A stretch of 37,132 bases of DNA, from the NCBI GenBank assembly GCA_009699015.1, contig WLOY01000018.1, positions 1 to 37,132 of the forward strand, given 5' to 3'. The translations under genes were made by a program, and so were the position numbers. The notes under the pieces were generated by a model, which was not told the origin of the DNA, made no database searches, and saw only the letters and a program-made list of their open reading frames with translations. Source of the DNA: Actinomycetota bacterium (GTDB lineage Bacteria > Actinomycetota > Actinomycetes > S36-B12). Positions 27,755 to 35,573 of the stretch are shown in pieces; within the stretch, counting starts at the first letter, position 1; each line of letters begins with the position of its first letter.

Positions 27755-29161
27755 CTACAGCGGGATGTTGCCGTGCTGTCCGCGCACGCCGGGGGTGTCG
27801 AGGAGTACGAGAGCGACGGCCCGCCGGGTCAGCTTGGGATCGACGACCTCGTCGACAACGCCGATCTCGACTGCCCTCGCGACGCCACCCGAGATGACCT
27901 CGTGCTCGGCGGCCAACTCGAGCTCGACCTGGGCACGCGCATCCTCAGGCACTTCGGCGAGGCGCCTGCGATGCAGGATCCTGATGGCCGCCACCGAGCC
28001 CATGACCGCGACCTCGGCATCAGGCCACGCGAAGACCCGGGTCGCCCCGAGCGAGGAGGAGTTCATCGCGACGTAGGCGCCGCCGTATGACTTGCGGGTG
28101 ACGACGGTGACTCGGGGCACGACGCACTCGGCGAAGGCGTGGAGCAGTTTCGCGCCACGGCGTACGACGCCCTCCCACTCCTGTCCGAGACCGGGCAGGT
28201 AGCCAGGGACGTCGACAAGCACGACGAGCGGGACGGCGAACGCATCGCACATCCGGACGAATCGGGCCGCCTTCTCGGCACTCGAGGAGTCCAGGCACCC
28301 GCCGAGGCGCATCGGGTTGTTTGCGACGATGCCGGTCGTTCGGCCGCCGAGCCGGCCGAGGCCGACGACGATGTTCGGGGCCCAGCGCTCGTGAAGCTCG
28401 ACGAAGGTGCCCTCATCGACGAACGCCTCGACTATTGGATGGACGTCGTAGGCACGGCGGGCCGACTCGGGCATGAGCGCCCCGAGGTCGACGTCGTCGA
28501 TGGAGTCGATGTCCAGCGAGCCCTGGTGGCCGAGGAGTGAGGCCAGGCTCCTCGCGCGATCGAGTGCCTCCTGCTCGCTCTCGGTGGTGATGTGGACGAC
28601 GCCGCTGCGGCGTCCGTGCGGCTCGGAGCCACCGAGGGTCTCCATGTTGACGTCCTCGCCGGTGACGGACCTGACGACCTCCGGGCCGGTGACGAAGATC
28701 CGGCCGGCCGGCGCCATGATGACGATGTCGGTCAGCGCAGGGCCGTAGGCGGCGCCGCCCGCGGCTGGGCCGACGACGACGGAGATCTGCGGCACCTTGC
28801 CCGAGGCGCGGGTCATGGCGGCGAAGACCCGTCCGACACCGTCGAGGCTCAGCACGCCCTCGCGCAGTCGGGCGCCGCCCGAGTGCCAGATTCCGATGAC
28901 CGGAGATGAGTCGGCGAACGCGCGGTCGTAAGCGGTGATGATGGCCCGGCAGCCGTCATTGCCCATGGCCCCGCCCTGAACGGTCGGGTCGGTCGCGAAG
29001 GCGACGATGTTCGTGCCGTTGGCGCGGCCGACTGCGGCGAGCACGCCACGGTCATCCTCGGGGGTGATGGTCGTGAAGACACCGCCGTCGAAGAGGTTGG
29101 TGAGCCTGGCCCGCGGGGAGCGGGGGTCGAGCTCGGTGTCGCTGGCGGTGGCTGCGGTCAT
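27755..29161 (-). CDS. accD: Acyl-CoA carboxylase carboxyltransferase (beta) subunit, AccD6-like context
   Basis: RLTNLFDGGVFTTI; VGPAAGGAAYGPALTDIVIM; GRTTGIVANNPMRLGGCLDSSSAEKAARFVRMCDAF; DVPGYLPGLGQEW; KSYGGAYVAMNS. Confidence 0.93.
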   Translation of the reverse strand: MTAATASDTELDPRSPRARLTNLFDGGVFTTITPEDDRGVLAAVGRANGTNIVAFATDPTVQGGAMGNDGCRAIITAYDRAFADSSPVIGIWHSGGARLREGVLSLDGVGRVFAAMTRASGKVPQISVVVGPAAGGAAYGPALTDIVIMAPAGRIFVTGPEVVRSVTGEDVNMETLGGSEPHGRRSGVVHITTESEQEALDRARSLASLLGHQGSLDIDSIDDVDLGALMPESARRAYDVHPIVEAFVDEGTFVELHERWAPNIVVGLGRLGGRTTGIVANNPMRLGGCLDSSSAEKAARFVRMCDAFAVPLVVLVDVPGYLPGLGQEWEGVVRRGAKLLHAFAECVVPRVTVVTRKSYGGAYVAMNSSSLGATRVFAWPDAEVAVMGSVAAIRILHRRRLAEVPEDARAQVELELAAEHEVISGGVARAVEIGVVDEVVDPKLTRRAVALVLLDTPGVRGQHGNIPL

Positions 29162-29162
29162 G

Positions 29163-30395
29163 TCAGGCGCTCCTGAAGATGAGGGCGACATCGTGGCCGC
29201 CGAAGCCGAATGAGTTGTTGAGGGCGGCGATGTCACCGGATGGCAGGGGGCGAGGGGATCCGGTTGCGACGTCGAGTTCGACCGCAGGGTCCTTGTCGAC
29301 GAGGTTTGCGGTCGGTGGCACGACCCGGTCGCGCAGGGCGAGGAGCGTGAAGATGGACTCGATGGCGCCGGCTCCGCCGAGGAGATGGCCCGTCATCGAC
29401 TTCGTCCCCGTGACGACAGCGCGGTCGGTGTCGGCGCCGAGGGCCCGGCGAATCGCGACAGCCTCGGCGATATCGCCCTGCGGCGTGGAGGTGGCATGGG
29501 CGTTCACGTGGACGATGTCGGCCGCAGTGAGCCCGGCCTCCTCGAGGGCGAAGGTGATCGCCCGTGCGGCACCCCTGCCTTCTGGGTCGGGCTGGGCGAT
29601 GTGGTGGCCGTCCGATGTGAGTCCGGCACCCGCGTAGACGCCGTAGATCTTCGCGCCGCGCGCGGCGGCGAATTCGGCGGATTCGAGGACGAGCATCCCG
29701 GCACCCTCGCCCATGACGAAGCCGTCGCGACCTAGGTCGTAGGGCCGGGAGGCGGCGAGGGGATCGTCGTTGCGGGTCGAGAGGGCTCGCATGGCAGCGA
29801 AGCCGGCCATGGTGATGGGGTGGATGCAAGCTTCGGTTCCGCCGGCGATGACGACATCGGCTCGGCCGGTCTGGATCATCCTCGCGCCATAGGAGATGGC
29901 CTCCGCTCCCGAGGCGCAGGCGCTCACCGGGGTGTGGACGCCGGCGCGTGCGCCGACCTCGAGGCCGACGATCGCCGCCGGCCCGTTCGGCATGATCATC
30001 GTGACCATGTGGGGGGAGATGCGCGATGGCCCACGCTCGAGGAGGGTGTCGTAGGAGTTCATGAGCGAGGTGATGCCGCCGATGCCGGAGGCCACGACCG
30101 CGCCGAGTCGATCAGGGTCGATCGAGGTGATGCCTGCATCCGCCCAGGCCTCGCGCGCCGCGATGAGCGCGGCTTGCTGCGAGCGGTCCATCTTGCGGAC
30201 GTCGACCCGATCAAGGACGTCGGCCGGCTCGACCGCCATGATGCCGGCGATCTTCGAGGGCTGTTCGGCGACCCACGGCTCGTCGATGATCCGAATGCCT
30301 GGCTGGCCGGAGAGCACGCGCTGCCAACTCGAATCGACGTCGCCACCAACTGGGGTGGTCATGCCGAGGCCGGTGACGACAACCTGACGGGTCAT
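29163..30395 (-). CDS. fabF: 3-oxoacyl-ACP synthase II
   Basis: MTRQVVVTGLGMTTPVGGDVDSSW; VSACASGAEAISYGARMI; NAHATSTPQGDIAEA; GTKSMTGHLLGGAGAIES; ALNNSFGFGGHDVALIF. Confidence 0.96.
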   Translation of the reverse strand: MTRQVVVTGLGMTTPVGGDVDSSWQRVLSGQPGIRIIDEPWVAEQPSKIAGIMAVEPADVLDRVDVRKMDRSQQAALIAAREAWADAGITSIDPDRLGAVVASGIGGITSLMNSYDTLLERGPSRISPHMVTMIMPNGPAAIVGLEVGARAGVHTPVSACASGAEAISYGARMIQTGRADVVIAGGTEACIHPITMAGFAAMRALSTRNDDPLAASRPYDLGRDGFVMGEGAGMLVLESAEFAAARGAKIYGVYAGAGLTSDGHHIAQPDPEGRGAARAITFALEEAGLTAADIVHVNAHATSTPQGDIAEAVAIRRALGADTDRAVVTGTKSMTGHLLGGAGAIESIFTLLALRDRVVPPTANLVDKDPAVELDVATGSPRPLPSGDIAALNNSFGFGGHDVALIFRSA

Positions 30396-30449
30396 TGCTT
30401 CTCCTGCAGTCATGACGGGATGGCCGGGGGGTTCAAGGGTCCTGATGCG

Positions 30450-30482
30450 AGGCGGGGACGCTGATCGAACGCGTCCCCGCCT
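30450..30482 (-). terminator. Strong hairpin between acpP and fabF
   Basis: AGGCGGGGACGC (30450-30461), 9-nt loop, GCGTCCCCGCCT (30471-30482); perfect 12-bp stem, GC-rich, no evident U-tract. Confidence 0.75.
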
Positions 30483-30489
30483 GCGCGGG

Positions 30490-30726
30490 TCAGGAGTTTG
30501 CTGCGATGAAGTTGACGGCGTCGCCGACGGTCTTGAGGTTCTTGACCTCGCTGTCGGGGATCTTCACGCCCCACTTGTCCTCGGCCGCCATGACGACCTC
30601 GACCATCGACAGCGAGTCGATGTCAAGGTCATCGACGAAGGACTTGTCCGCCTGGACGTCCTCGACCGGCACGCCGGCAACCTCGTTAACGATGACGGCA
30701 AGGCCGCTCAGAATGTCCTGGCTCAT
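30490..30726 (-). CDS. acpP: Acyl carrier protein
   Basis: 78 aa; phosphopantetheine motif DLDIDSLSMVEVVMAAEDKWGVKIPD. Confidence 0.97.
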   Translation of the reverse strand: MSQDILSGLAVIVNEVAGVPVEDVQADKSFVDDLDIDSLSMVEVVMAAEDKWGVKIPDSEVKNLKTVGDAVNFIAANS

Positions 30727-30858
30727 GATTCCCTTTCGTGTGCTTGATAAGAACTCGGTGATGGTGATGTCGTGCGGTGGCGCCTAGGTCGTGCTTTTGT
30801 CGTGCGATGGTGCGTGTGACGTCCGGTAAAGCCTGATGGTGATGCTGAGAGGGTAGTG

Positions 30859-31863
30859 CTACGGGAGCGTGACGACCTGCGAGGCGAAGACGAGTCCGGC
30901 CCCGAACCCGATGAGCAGGGCCGTTCCCCCGCTTTTCGCCTCACCGGTTCGGAGCATCCGCTCCATCGCGAGTGGAACCGAAGCGGCCGAGGTATTGCCC
31001 GAGGTGACGATGTCCCGGGCGACCGGAACGTGCGCGGGGAGCTTGAGCGCCTTCACCATCGCGTCGGTGATGCGGTTGTTCGCCTGGTGCGGGATGAAGG
31101 CATCGAGGTCGCCTGCATCGACGCCTGCTGCATCGAGGGCGCGCTGAGCGGCCTTGGCCATCTCGCCGACCGCCCAGCGAAAGACCTGCTGCCCCTGCAT
31201 CGTGATGACCGGGAATATGGGCCCGCCGTTGTCGCGGTACTCGATGAGCGACTGCGACATGTTGATGGCGTCCTTCTGGCCGCCATCGGCACCCCAGACG
31301 GTCGGGCCGATGGCGGGGACGTCGGATGGGCCGATGACGACGGCTCCTGCGCCATCGGCGAAGAGGAAGGCGGTGCTCCTATCCCGGGGGTCGATCCAGT
31401 CGGTGAGCTTCTCGACACCTATGACGAGAACGTAGGCGGAACTGCCGCTTCTCACCATGTCGTTCGCCAGCGAGACGCCGAAGCAGAAGCCGGCGCACGC
31501 GGCCGAAATGTCGAAGGCGGCGGCCTCGGTCGCCCCGACACGCGCGGCAACCTCAGTTGCCGCGGAGGGAGTCTGGTACGGGTGCGTCACGGTAGCGACG
31601 AGCACCATGCCGATGTCGGTAGGCGCGAGTCCGGCCCCCGCGATCGCCTTGCGCGCTGCGGAGGAAGCCATGTCGACGACGGACTCGTCCTTCGCCGCGA
31701 AGCGGCGCTCGGTGATGCCGGATCGCTCCTGGATCCACTCGTCCGATGAGTCGATGAGCGCGCAGATCTCGGCGTTCGTCACGACACGGTCGGGACGATG
31801 GACGCCGACGGACATGATGCGGGCGAACTCGGCGCCGTGCTGGGTGCGGATGGCGGCGGTCAT
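30859..31863 (-). CDS. fabH: 3-oxoacyl-ACP synthase III
   Basis: MSVGVHRPDRVVTNAEICALIDSSDEWIQERSGITERRFA; AFDISAACAGFCFGVSLA; IPHQANNRITDAMVKAL; SGNTSAASVPLAM. ATGA overlap with fabD. Confidence 0.96.
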   Translation of the reverse strand: MTAAIRTQHGAEFARIMSVGVHRPDRVVTNAEICALIDSSDEWIQERSGITERRFAAKDESVVDMASSAARKAIAGAGLAPTDIGMVLVATVTHPYQTPSAATEVAARVGATEAAAFDISAACAGFCFGVSLANDMVRSGSSAYVLVIGVEKLTDWIDPRDRSTAFLFADGAGAVVIGPSDVPAIGPTVWGADGGQKDAINMSQSLIEYRDNGGPIFPVITMQGQQVFRWAVGEMAKAAQRALDAAGVDAGDLDAFIPHQANNRITDAMVKALKLPAHVPVARDIVTSGNTSAASVPLAMERMLRTGEAKSGGTALLIGFGAGLVFASQVVTLP

Positions 31864-33053
31864 CCGGTCGACTCCTGCGACTCCGGGTGGAGCCGGACGA
31901 TCGGCTGGCCGGGAGAGACTGGGTCGCCGTCGTGGACGAGCCACTCGACGACGACACCGCCGTGGGGAGCGACGACCGGGGTGCTGTCGCGCAGGGTGTC
32001 GATGGTGCCGACGGTCGCGCCGATGGCGAGCGACTCGCCCACCGGCGTCGTGAGCGTCTGGGCGAAGGTTCCCTTGACCGGAGCGATGAGCAGACGCCAC
32101 GTGGGCTGACTCCCGATTGGAGTGTGGGTCGTGTGGGCGGCGATCATGGCCCAGGCGGCGTCAAGGTCGTCGGGTGTCTTGACCGCGAGGGTCTCGACTC
32201 CGGGGAGGGCCCGCTTGACGAGGCCGGTGAGGGTGCCGGCCGGCGGGATCTCGATGACCGCCGTTACCCCGAGCTCGCCCATCGTGCGCATGCACAGGTC
32301 CCAGCGGACGGGGTTGCTCACTTGGGTGACGAGGCGCCGCAGGACGTCGCGGCCGTCGTGGACGACCTGCCCGTCGGCGTTCGAGATGAATCGCAGGCGA
32401 GGGTCGTGGGTGGAGATGGACCGCGCATAGCCGCCGAGCACGCCGGTGGCCGGTGCCATGTGCGAGGTATGGAAGGCGCCCGCGACCTCGAGGGGCCGTA
32501 CTCGGGCGCCATCTGGGGGATCTGCTGCGAAGGCGGCGAGTTGCTCCATCGTGCCGGCGACGACGATCTGGCCGGCACCGTTCATGTTGGCGGGGGTGAG
32601 GCCGTGCTCCTTCGCCTTGGCGACGACTGCATCGGCATCGCCACCGAGCACGGCGCTCATGCCGGTCGGCGTGACGGCTGCCGCTGCAGCCATCGCCTTG
32701 CCTCGCTCGCGCACGAAGACCATGGCCTGCTCCGCGCTCAGGACGCCAGCACCGACAGCGGCGGTGATCTCGCCGACGGAATGCCCGGCGCCGGCCGCGA
32801 CCTGGCTGAAGGCCGAGCCGGGGTGCGGAAACAGGGACAGGAGGGTGACGAGCCCGGCGCCGACGATGAGTGGCTGCGCGATCGCGGTGTCGCGGATGGT
32901 GTCGGCATCGGAGACTGTGCCGTGGGTGATGAGGTCGATGCCGCTCACCGCCGAGAGCCAGTCGAGACGCTCGCGCACGCCCTCGAGCTCGAGCCATGGG
33001 AGGAGGAAACCGGGGGTTTGGGCGCCTTGGCCCGGAGCGACGACGGCGAGCAT
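31860..33053 (-). CDS. fabD: Malonyl-CoA:ACP transacylase with C-terminal biotinyl/lipoyl-like extension
   Basis: VAPGQGAQTPGFLLPWLE; GAGHSVGEITAAVGAGVLS (GHSxG); AGAFHTSHM; C-term (31863-32135) LLIAPVKGTFAQTLTTPVGESLAIGATVGTIDTLRDSTPVVAPHGGVVVEWLVHDGDPVSPGQPIVRL. Confidence 0.93.
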   Translation of the reverse strand: MLAVVAPGQGAQTPGFLLPWLELEGVRERLDWLSAVSGIDLITHGTVSDADTIRDTAIAQPLIVGAGLVTLLSLFPHPGSAFSQVAAGAGHSVGEITAAVGAGVLSAEQAMVFVRERGKAMAAAAAVTPTGMSAVLGGDADAVVAKAKEHGLTPANMNGAGQIVVAGTMEQLAAFAADPPDGARVRPLEVAGAFHTSHMAPATGVLGGYARSISTHDPRLRFISNADGQVVHDGRDVLRRLVTQVSNPVRWDLCMRTMGELGVTAVIEIPPAGTLTGLVKRALPGVETLAVKTPDDLDAAWAMIAAHTTHTPIGSQPTWRLLIAPVKGTFAQTLTTPVGESLAIGATVGTIDTLRDSTPVVAPHGGVVVEWLVHDGDPVSPGQPIVRLHPESQESTG

Positions 33054-33119
33054 GGTTTGAGCCTTCCGGTAAAGAGGTCCGGCTGCGGTACCGCGGCTGC
33101 CAACGTCTCGGGGGATGAA

Positions 33120-33138
33120 CTTGTAGGAACCCTACAAG
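33120..33138. promoter_or_regulatory. Perfect palindrome CTTGTAGG-AAC-CCTACAAG upstream of fabD (candidate FasR operator)
   Basis: 8-bp arms, 3-nt spacer, 67 bp upstream of fabD start. Confidence 0.65.
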
Positions 33139-33217
33139 ACTCTCAGGGTGGGAGCTGCAGGGATGAGCGGCGAACCCCGGGATGAAATCACCAAGAACAC
33201 ACTCAAATCACCACATT

Positions 33218-33256
33218 CCCAGTCATTTCATCCAGAATCTGGACGAAATGACTGGG
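33218..33256 (-). terminator. Long stem-loop between the fasR-like gene and fabD
   Basis: CCCAGTCATTTC (33218-33229) ... GAAATGACTGGG (33245-33256), perfect 12-bp stem with inner CCAG-aat-CTGG. Confidence 0.75.
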
Positions 33257-33283
33257 GGGTGTCGGAAATGTCGGATTTGGTGG

Positions 33284-34417
33284 TCAGTTGAGCCGGCCGA
33301 GAGTGAGGCCGATCCGCAGCGCGTAGGCGCCCCGCGGATCGGTGGCGCTCCAGCCGGTGACCTCGGCGATCCGCCTGAGCCGATACCGCACGGTATTCGG
33401 GTGGATGAACAGGGCCCGCGCGGTGGCCTCGAGGGACGGCACCTGCTCAAGGTAGGTCGCCGCTGTCAGCAGGAGCGCGGGATCGGCGCTCAGCTGCCTG
33501 TACACCTGCTCGACGAGCTGGTGGGCGGCACCCGAGTCTCCCGCGAGCGCGCGCTCCGGCAGCAGGTCGTCGGCGCTGACCGGGCGGGGTGCGCGCTCCC
33601 ACCCGGGCGCGGCGCGCAGGCCGAGCAGCGTTGACTGCGCGGCCGCCGGGATCTCGGCGAACGACCCGATGAGCCGGCTGAACACGACCGCACCCTCGCC
33701 GAAATGGGAGCTGAGCAGCCGGGCCGCGCGGGTCGGGTCCTCGGCCCGTCCGACGAGTGCGAGGACGGTGGTCCCGTGAACACCGGCGAGGAGATCGAGA
33801 TCGTGGTTGGCCGCCGCGCGGCGCATGACCTCGAGGCCGCCCTCCGGATCGCCGCCCGGAACCTCGCCCGCGACGACGACGATGCCCTCGCGCCCGGTCC
33901 AGCCGAGCGCGGCGGCGCGGCCGAGCACGAAGTCGTCGAGGTCATCGCGCAGCAGGGCATCGATGATGAGGGCCTCGAGCCGGGCGTCCCACGCGCCGCG
34001 AGCCTCAGCCGCCCGCGCATAGACCTCGGCCGCCGCGAATGCGATCTCGCGGGAATACATGAGGATGGCCTCGCGCAGCGCGGGCCGGTCGGCGGGATCG
34101 GATAGCTCCTCGATCGCCGACTCGACGACCGCGATCGTCGTGCGAACGAGGGCGACGGTCTGCTCGAGGCTGAGGATCCGGGCTAGCTCCCGCGGGGCAG
34201 CCCCGAAGACGTCGGTCGTGAGGGTGCGCCGGCTGCTCGGCGCGTTGTACCAGTCGACGAAGGCCGTGATGCCGGCCTGGGCGACGAGCCCGACCCAGCT
34301 CCGCTCCCGGGCCCCGAGATCGCGATACCAGGGCAGGCCCTCCTCCATGAGCCGCGTGGCCGCGGTCGTGAGGGCGCCCGACGACTGCGGGAGCCGAGGG
34401 GAGCGCTGGTCGGCCAC
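33284..34417 (-). CDS. fasR: PucR/CdaR-type regulator with C-terminal HTH, FasR-like (fatty acid synthesis activator)
   Basis: C-term TAATYLEQVPSLEATARALFIHPNTVRYRLRRIAEVTGWSATDPRGAYALRIGLTLGRL (PucR HTH); immediately upstream of fabD as in Streptomyces. Confidence 0.83.
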   Translation of the reverse strand: MADQRSPRLPQSSGALTTAATRLMEEGLPWYRDLGARERSWVGLVAQAGITAFVDWYNAPSSRRTLTTDVFGAAPRELARILSLEQTVALVRTTIAVVESAIEELSDPADRPALREAILMYSREIAFAAAEVYARAAEARGAWDARLEALIIDALLRDDLDDFVLGRAAALGWTGREGIVVVAGEVPGGDPEGGLEVMRRAAANHDLDLLAGVHGTTVLALVGRAEDPTRAARLLSSHFGEGAVVFSRLIGSFAEIPAAAQSTLLGLRAAPGWERAPRPVSADDLLPERALAGDSGAAHQLVEQVYRQLSADPALLLTAATYLEQVPSLEATARALFIHPNTVRYRLRRIAEVTGWSATDPRGAYALRIGLTLGRLN

Positions 34418-34420
34418 CGA

Positions 34421-35566
34421 TCAGCCGATATTGACGCCGATGATCCGGCCCACTCCGAAGGTGACGACCGCAGCACCGACACCCCACGCGAGCTGCCTGG
34501 CCGCTGAAAAGGCCATGCCGCGACCCGAGAGTCGGCCGACGACGCTCCCGACGACGACCATCGAGATGAGCGAGAGGGTGATGGCGAGGATCAGGGGAAT
34601 GCTCGTGCTCGCGGTGGGGCCGGTGAAGAACAGGTATGGCAGGACGACGACCGACGCCCCGATCGCAAAGGCGATGAAGCTCGAGACTGCCACCTTGATC
34701 GGGTTCCCGAGCTCATTGGGATCGAGGCCGAGCTCCTCCCTGGCGAGGGTCTCGAGCGCCGTCTTCGGATCAGACATGATCTGCGCTGCGACCATGGCCG
34801 ACTGCTCCCGGGAGAGGCCCTTCGCCCGGTAGATGAGCTCGAGCTCCTTTTGCTCCTCCTCTGGCTTCTCGCGCAGTTCGGTCGCCTCCATCTCGATCTC
34901 GCGCCGAAAGAGATCACGCTGGCTCGCGACGCTCACGTACTCCCCGGCCGCCATCGAGAACGCTCCGGCGAGCAGTCCCGCCAGCCCCGCGAACAAGATG
35001 GTGCTGTTGTTCGGAGCGGCCCCGGCAAACCCCATGACGAGCGCGGTGTTCGACACGAGCCCGTCGCTCACCCCGAAGACTGCGGCCCGCATCGACCCTG
35101 ACCGATCGACCCGGTGCCAGCTCTCGCCGCCGACCGCGATCGCCTTGCGAGGAGCCATGACGACCCTGGCCTGGTCCGCGCGCATCTGACGGAAGGTCTC
35201 GGCGTGTTCGCGCTCGTCAGTCGACATCGACGGAAGGGCCTCCGGCTCGGCGTCGTACATGCCCTCGGCCGCGGCCTCGGTCTGCTCGAGGGTCTCCAGG
35301 ATGCCGTCGATGCCGAGCGCACGAGCGCGACTGAGCAGCTCGGCATCTCCCGGGTCCAGGCTGCCGGGCGGGTTGGGCGCATCGATGCCGTGCTCGGCGA
35401 GCTTCGCGGCCCAGTGCTCGGCGTGCCTGTCCTCGATGTCGGCGAGCTCGAGGAGTGCCTCGCGCCGGTCGCCCTCGACGGTGTCCGCGAGTGCGCGGTA
35501 CAGGAGCGAGGCGTTGCGCTCCGCCGCGAGGTAGTCCAGGAACCGTCGTGGGTCGTCCGTCGCCAT
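34421..35566 (-). CDS. Ferritin-like (rubrerythrin) domain fused to VIT1/CCC1 transporter domain
   Basis: N-term FLDYLAAERNASLLYRALADTVEGDRREALLELADIEDRHAEHW; C-term RSGSMRAAVFGVSDGLVSNTALVMGFAGA..LAGAFSMAAGEYVSVASQRDL. Confidence 0.9.
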   Translation of the reverse strand: MATDDPRRFLDYLAAERNASLLYRALADTVEGDRREALLELADIEDRHAEHWAAKLAEHGIDAPNPPGSLDPGDAELLSRARALGIDGILETLEQTEAAAEGMYDAEPEALPSMSTDEREHAETFRQMRADQARVVMAPRKAIAVGGESWHRVDRSGSMRAAVFGVSDGLVSNTALVMGFAGAAPNNSTILFAGLAGLLAGAFSMAAGEYVSVASQRDLFRREIEMEATELREKPEEEQKELELIYRAKGLSREQSAMVAAQIMSDPKTALETLAREELGLDPNELGNPIKVAVSSFIAFAIGASVVVLPYLFFTGPTASTSIPLILAITLSLISMVVVGSVVGRLSGRGMAFSAARQLAWGVGAAVVTFGVGRIIGVNIG

Positions 35567-35573
35567 GGCCTGC

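Noticed and set aside
30727-30858. GTCGTGC repeats between fabH and acpP as a regulatory array
   Set aside because: Three short 7-mers with irregular spacing; not distinguishable from chance in this composition.
31863-32135. Functional biotin carboxyl carrier domain on FabD
   Set aside because: The AMKM/VMKM biotinylation motif is absent (TLRDS in its place), so a true BCCP function is not supported.
31887-33185. 432-aa + strand ORF opposite fabD
   Set aside because: Shadow of fabD; no recognisable domain and the minus-strand frame is unequivocal.
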